Assembly (NCBI GenBank): GCA_025201805.1
Contig: MU619381.1
Span: forward strand, 56,376 to 81,457
Length of the DNA: 25,082 nt
Direction: 5' to 3'
Source of the DNA: Parasitella parasitica
Lineage: Eukaryota > Mucoromycota > Mucoromycetes > Mucorales > Mucoraceae
The notes under the pieces are model-generated. The model made no database searches. It was not told the DNA's origin and was given only the letters and a program-made list of their open reading frames with translations. This document shows, piece by piece, positions 22,061 through 25,082 of the stretch. The position numbers and the translations under genes are program-made. The first letter of the stretch is position 1. Each line of letters begins with the position of its first letter.

Positions 22061-22505
22061 TATAGACTACATCTGTGCACAGTTTTCAAGATGTACAATA
22101 CACATTTATACTATATAAGATATAGGCTAGAGATGGCACTATTAGGATGGATGACGCTATAGACTTATATTTATATCTCGACACGAGCCTTAGACATTTA
22201 CTAGATTTAGTATATACTATGAGCTGATGCCATATAAGATCTATGCTTCAGATGCGTGTATTCCCAGTTTCTAGATACGCACTGCAAGGCATATAGTTAT
22301 ACCCATAATACTATCTACAGATACATTATGTACTATAGATTTGTAAAATACGTGCAATGTTATAGATATGTATAATATGACATGCTATAGACATGCTACA
22401 TATACCGATATATGCTAAGATGAATAACAAGTGATATACACATAGACATGTACAGTTAATATAGACTGAATATCACTATGCTAGAGATAATATACGCTTA
22501 TAGAT
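22061..22505. repeat. Cluster of TATAGAY words in degenerate AT-rich DNA
   Basis: TATAGAC or TATAGAT occurs at 22061, 22158, 22334, 22361, 22386, 22460 and 22499, with CATAGAC at 22441, all on the plus strand, among many related words (GATATA, CTATAT, ACATG). Far fewer than one copy would be expected by chance in 450 bp of this composition. It looks like a decayed simple-sequence or satellite-like block. Confidence 0.5.
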
Positions 22506-24059
22506 CAATATATTATTAATCTTTGTATGGAAGATTGATCAGGATACCTCGGGTAAAGCCTATCTACTCACTCTGATAGTTTTAAGTTATCTTCAGTCTG
22601 CGGATATGGTTGTTGTATCCATATAAAGGCTACATATCGCATACCTATCTTAGTCATAATGCACGGATCATGATATTAATTGTTGGTAATTCTTTTACAA
22701 ATAAGGAATAAGCTACAAGTTGTAATTGGACCTCTTGCAAGGTTCCAGGCTTATTCAAAGAATACATCTAGATCAGATCGCGGGATGTCGGGAAGACATT
22801 CTACCCAATCTTCTCTTTAATGTAAAATAGAAAGATAGGTCTGTCCTGGAAATGCTGTGATTTAATAAGGTTTGACATTTCTTGTCAAACATCAGATGTT
22901 ATGTGGATAAACATTGATTGGGATATATTTTAGTAAATAGAGATCATATCTTATGTCAATAGAAGTCTTCAGTTTTGTATCTGGTTTTATTCAGAAAAGT
23001 CTTTATTACTTTATACAAATCATATTTACATAACATTACGCTGCGCCCTTTGACACTGGCACAAAAATGTTGGTTAGCACAAAGCTAAGATGCTAATTAA
23101 TCAGAATTATCGTACATGTTAAATTGCGAGAGTAGAACTTTAATCCATAGCTTAAGAATATAAAGGTTTATCTACCCGTCCGCAGTAGATGAACTGGAGC
23201 TTTACACACCTGTCAATTTGATAATAAGATACAATTTAATTCCTTCTTTATTTCGGAAATAGGATAACGTGCAAAGGTTAGATATTCTACTCTATTATTT
23301 ACTGTATATTCGTTGTTGGAAAAAATGGTCTGTCTGTCACTTATGCCGTAACTGTTAGTCGGACCAAGTTCAAGTTTGTATTTTAATTTACATAATCAAG
23401 TAAGGTATTCTAATATGGATGTTTCTGACACATTTGTAAATGACAAATGCATGGATCATTCCTTACATTGGTCTATGCGTACCAAATGTTTTGATTTGTG
23501 GTTTGATTTCTTTTGGTTGGTTCTTGGTTGATTGTGAATGCTTCGTGGATTCAAGGTTAGAAATTTAGGTCATCTGTTTGTTAGCTTGACTTAGAACCTC
23601 TAAAGGTAAATCCGTAAGGAATGATATTCAATTATTTTTTTCTGTGAAGTTCTATCACTTCAGCGCAAAGTTGACAATTATTGTTTTTTTATATAATTTT
23701 TTTCAGCGAATGTTGGGTTAAAAAAGATAATAAAAACCATATGTTAACGAGATACGAAGACTTCAAGATACTTTATTAAAGATCGAAATTGCATCTGCTA
23801 TATTTATACTTTTTACAATTACATAAATTTATGGGGACTTATTTAGATTACTAATTGACAAGACTAATTCACAGTGACAATCTACTTGACAGGATACGAT
23901 ATGAGGTTATACAACAAGGGCTACACGTCTTTGATCTGACAGACTTTTAACCTTTATCCTGGTGCTCAGATCTGTGTTACTTACAGGAATAACCTTCTTG
24001 ATTTGAAACAGAGACTTTAGTCTCCAATTTACACAAGCGTATCACATCACGTCATTGGA

Positions 24060-24080
24060 CAATCTTCAATCTTCAATCTT
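24060..24080. repeat. Tandem repeat, 3 x CAATCTT
   Basis: Three perfect copies of a heptamer, running directly into the palindrome TTCAATTGAA (24079-24088). No gene nearby. Confidence 0.8.
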
Positions 24081-25082
24081 CAATTGAAGTACATTGCCAT
24101 GATCTCCTGTCTATAATTATGGCAGATCAGGAACTCGGAAAGCGTGGTTCAGAAACAGTTATTGTACCAGAGCTAGTAGGATGTATAATTTTCTTGGACC
24201 CCAAATTCATATCTCAAAATGATTCTGAAGATTACCCCAAATTTGAAAACTGAAAACTGAATAGGGGGTGTGGCGTCCAAACATATAGCAAAATCTGAAT
24301 AATGGTCAAAAATATTTGTGAATTGGATATGTTGTTATAAAAGAGTTCAAATGGAAAATATTTTGGCTGAAAGTTGTATCTTCATCGCTTAATAGTTTGT
24401 AGAGATAGCAGTAATTGCAAATTATGCGTTTAAGCGTGAGAAAGAATTATATCTTTGAATTGGTGGTATGTACTTTTTTTATCCAAAATGAAGGTTTACA
24501 TAAATGGTTTTTGAGTTCGTTTTATTATGTAGTATCCCGGCTATCGATACATATTGAGACACACACAAGGTACCTATTAGAATCATGCTTTGCTCTTCAA
24601 TTGAAAATAGGTGTTGCACTCATTTGTTGCAAAAAAAAAAAGCTGTAGATTGAATCTCAGCACTGTGTTTCCATTTGACCCAAACCAGTTTCGAGCTTTT
24701 TTCGCATAGTTCATTGCTATATATCTCAAAAAAATAATAAGTATATCGAATATGCTTACTAAATGTTTTATGACATTTAATAGATTCTGCATCTAACCAT
24801 ATAGATTACAGGGATATAGAAACACTTTTTCTTATTACCAATTCTCAAATATTCAAAAAGCGCCTTTTTTGATAGTTTTTGAGTAAAATCAAACATATTT
24901 TGAGCATATTCAGCTCTATAAAATTAACCAAACAAACCACCATGTCAATACCTACACATAAATATCTTGTTTATAACTGTGGCTTTATTATTTCTGTCAA
25001 AAATCAAAATCTTGTCTCGACTAAAATGAATATACAATTTTCCAGTCCTATACTTAGAGGGCCAAAATGAAGCCATTCAAAA

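Larger units (their letters stand above)
21133..25082. other. Gene-free AT-rich region, right 4 kb
   Basis: Almost 4 kb in which I cannot support any gene. Open frames are short (at most 77 codons, for example 24415-24648 + and 24583-24792 -) and lack motifs. There is no visible transposase, reverse transcriptase, rRNA or tRNA signature. Notable are a cluster of TATAGAY words (22061-22505), a 7-bp tandem repeat (24060-24080) and two small perfect hairpins (22870-22890 and 23431-23449). Confidence 0.55.

Noticed and set aside
24415-24792. 77- and 69-codon frames near the right edge
   Set aside because: They overlap on opposite strands, lack motifs and include homopolymer Lys/Phe codons from A/T runs.
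21133-25082. Possible transposon or mitochondrial insertion in the gene-free 4 kb
   Set aside because: I found no transposase, reverse transcriptase, terminal inverted repeats or recognisable mitochondrial gene; only composition is unusual.

Overview
This window looks like nuclear DNA of an early-diverging filamentous fungus, most likely Mucoromycota and probably Mucorales. The genes are split by many short introns (mostly 49-81 nt, GT..AG). Intergenic DNA is AT-rich with long A/T homopolymers, and the proteins are eukaryotic housekeeping families of fungal type (COPII Sec31, ATP synthase subunit j, casein kinase I, Yippee, acetyl-CoA synthetase). The species is inferred from gene style only. 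A 395-base run of N (10546-10940) marks an assembly gap.

Layout, left to right. Positions 1-207 (-) hold the 5' end of a gene that runs off the left edge and looks like an RNA polymerase Rpb4/Rpc17-type subunit. About 2.3 kb of non-coding DNA with two short tandem repeats follows. At 2493-2648 (+) there is a 51-residue secreted-peptide gene with its own TATA box. A bZIP transcription factor (3154-4941, +) converges on NAD(P)H-hydrate epimerase (5100-6132, -). The epimerase shares a 152-bp divergent promoter with acetyl-CoA synthetase (6285-8407, +), which converges on ATP synthase subunit j (8599-8906, -; three exons, 58 aa). A 2-kb gene-poor stretch with the gap follows.

Three minus-strand genes come next: casein kinase I (10971-12460), UDP-glucose 4-epimerase (12852-14373) and the COPII coat protein Sec31 (15460-19070). 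Divergent from Sec31 is a five-exon gene for an unrecognised 171-aa protein (19864-20610, +). Its stop codon overlaps the stop codon of a Yippee/Moh1-like zinc protein (20607-21038, -). The last 4 kb (21039-25082) have no gene I can support but contain a cluster of TATAGAY words near 22.1-22.5 kb.

The genes do not form one pathway. Acetyl-CoA synthetase, the epimerase that repairs damaged NAD(P)H, and the ATP synthase subunit all belong to central energy metabolism, but the other genes are unrelated. Exon structures were built by hand from splice sites and reading-frame continuity; every model closes in frame. The most novel items are the small secreted peptide, the unknown 171-aa protein with an in-frame alternative 5' splice site and antisense overlap, the N-terminal extension of the epimerase GALE, the apparent lack of the Sec31 C-terminal helical domain, and several extreme homopolymers in promoters and introns.
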